From positions 1 to 5,457 of the forward strand of contig JAJQHT010000174.1 in assembly GCA_021199595.1 (NCBI GenBank): 5,457 bases of DNA, read 5' to 3'. Positions within the stretch are counted from its first letter, which is position 1, and each line of letters begins with the position of its first letter. The stretch is from Oscillospiraceae bacterium. GTDB taxonomy: Bacteria > Bacillota > Clostridia > Oscillospirales > Oscillospiraceae. Positions 4,868 through 5,457 of this stretch are shown in pieces. The notes beneath the pieces were generated by a model, which saw only the letters and a program-made list of their open reading frames with translations, was not told where the DNA came from and ran no database searches. The translations under genes and the position numbers were made by a program.

Positions 4868-5457
4868 ATGGGAACGATACCAAAAGAGATACTGCCCTTT
4901 GAGGGCTTTCCCAAGGAACTGAGAGATTTTTTGTGGGGCCTTTCCTTTAATAATGAAAAGCCCTGGTTTCTAGCTCATAAGGAGGAATACGAGCGCTGTC
5001 TCCATCAGCCTGTTCAGGCCCTGGCATGGCAGCTGCGCGACCGGCTGGAGGAACGTATGCCCGGCCTCGCGCCGGAGGTGCATATTTCCCGCATCTACCG
5101 GGACGCGAGACGGCTCTATGGCCGGGGGCCGTATAATGACCATTTGTGGTTTTCCCTGGGGGTAACGGCGGAGCTGTATACCTCTTTGCCGCAATACTGG
5201 TTCGGCATCCACGCGGAGAGCTATAACTGGGGCCTGGGCGTGTGGAACATGGACGGCGCGGCTCTGGAACGCTGGCGGCAGGCTATAGACGTGAATCCTG
5301 CGCCCCTGTCCCGCATTGTGCGGAAGGTGAACAAAATGGACGGGGTGGCATTTATGGGCCAGACCTATAAACGCCCCAAGGGCGACCCTGGAAAGCTCCT
5401 GTACGACTGGTACAACGCCCGGGATTTAGCCGTAGGGAAAACCGTCTGGTTTGACCC
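4868..5457 (+). CDS. DUF2461 (TIGR02453-like) family protein, 3' end missing
   Basis: The frame runs from the ATG at 4868 to the window edge without a stop (196 codons). Family signatures are FLWGLSFNNEKPWFLAHKEE (21-40), matching the DUF2461 pattern of paired Asn, a Trp-Phe and a Lys-Glu, and SRIYRDARRLYGRGPYNDHL (74-93), the equivalent of the RDxRF...PY block. A WGLGVWNMD stretch (121-129) follows. Members are usually about 220-230 aa, so roughly 30 residues are probably missing. The molecular function of this family is not established. The SD-like GAGGAA (4860-4865) overlaps the aldolase stop and lies closer to the ATG than usual, which suggests coupling to the aldolase. Whether it contributes to the pathway or is merely co-transcribed cannot be told. 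Confidence 0.85.
   Translation, partial: MGTIPKEILPFEGFPKELRDFLWGLSFNNEKPWFLAHKEEYERCLHQPVQALAWQLRDRLEERMPGLAPEVHISRIYRDARRLYGRGPYNDHLWFSLGVTAELYTSLPQYWFGIHAESYNWGLGVWNMDGAALERWRQAIDVNPAPLSRIVRKVNKMDGVAFMGQTYKRPKGDPGKLLYDWYNARDLAVGKTVWFD

Overview
The window most resembles a chromosomal segment of a GC-rich, anaerobic, gut-type Bacillota (a Clostridia or Oscillospiraceae-like organism). This is an inference from four things: purine-rich Shine-Dalgarno (SD) sites, sigma-A-like promoters (one TTGACG/TATAAT pair with an extended -10), GC-rich third codon positions, and a CoA-transferase of the 4-hydroxybutyrate/butyrate family found in butyrate producers. No RNA gene, mobile element, CRISPR array or factor-independent terminator is visible. 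The genes at both ends run off the window.

Left arm (1-1696, minus strand): two paralogous CNNM/DUF21 (HlyC/CorC-type) membrane proteins in tandem. The first-transcribed copy (429 aa) is complete, with a membrane domain, a CBS pair and a CorC_HlyC domain. The second starts inside the stop of the first through an ATGA overlap and is cut by the window edge after 136 codons. They probably export or control Mg2+, Co2+ or another divalent cation.

Centre (1697-1986): a divergent intergenic region with a recognisable promoter for each arm. The leftward promoter is near consensus, and a perfect 14-bp palindrome covers its -10 and start point. The leftward leader can fold a small hairpin over its own SD. 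The rightward promoter has an extended -10, with an imperfect inverted repeat upstream of it.

Right arm (1987-5457, plus strand): four tightly packed genes, almost certainly one operon. They encode an AbfT/But-family CoA-transferase, a phosphotriesterase-like metal hydrolase (amidohydrolase superfamily) with all six expected metal-centre residues, a FucA-like class II aldolase with its catalytic residues, and a DUF2461 protein that runs off the edge. Gaps are 20 nt, a 4-nt overlap and 6 nt.

The likely theme is carbohydrate or carboxylate catabolism: a lactone or ester is opened, a sugar phosphate is cleaved to DHAP plus an aldehyde, and a carboxylate is exchanged on CoA. The substrate cannot be assigned from the sequence, and no kinase, isomerase, transporter or regulator lies in the window. 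This cassette is the most interesting part of the window.
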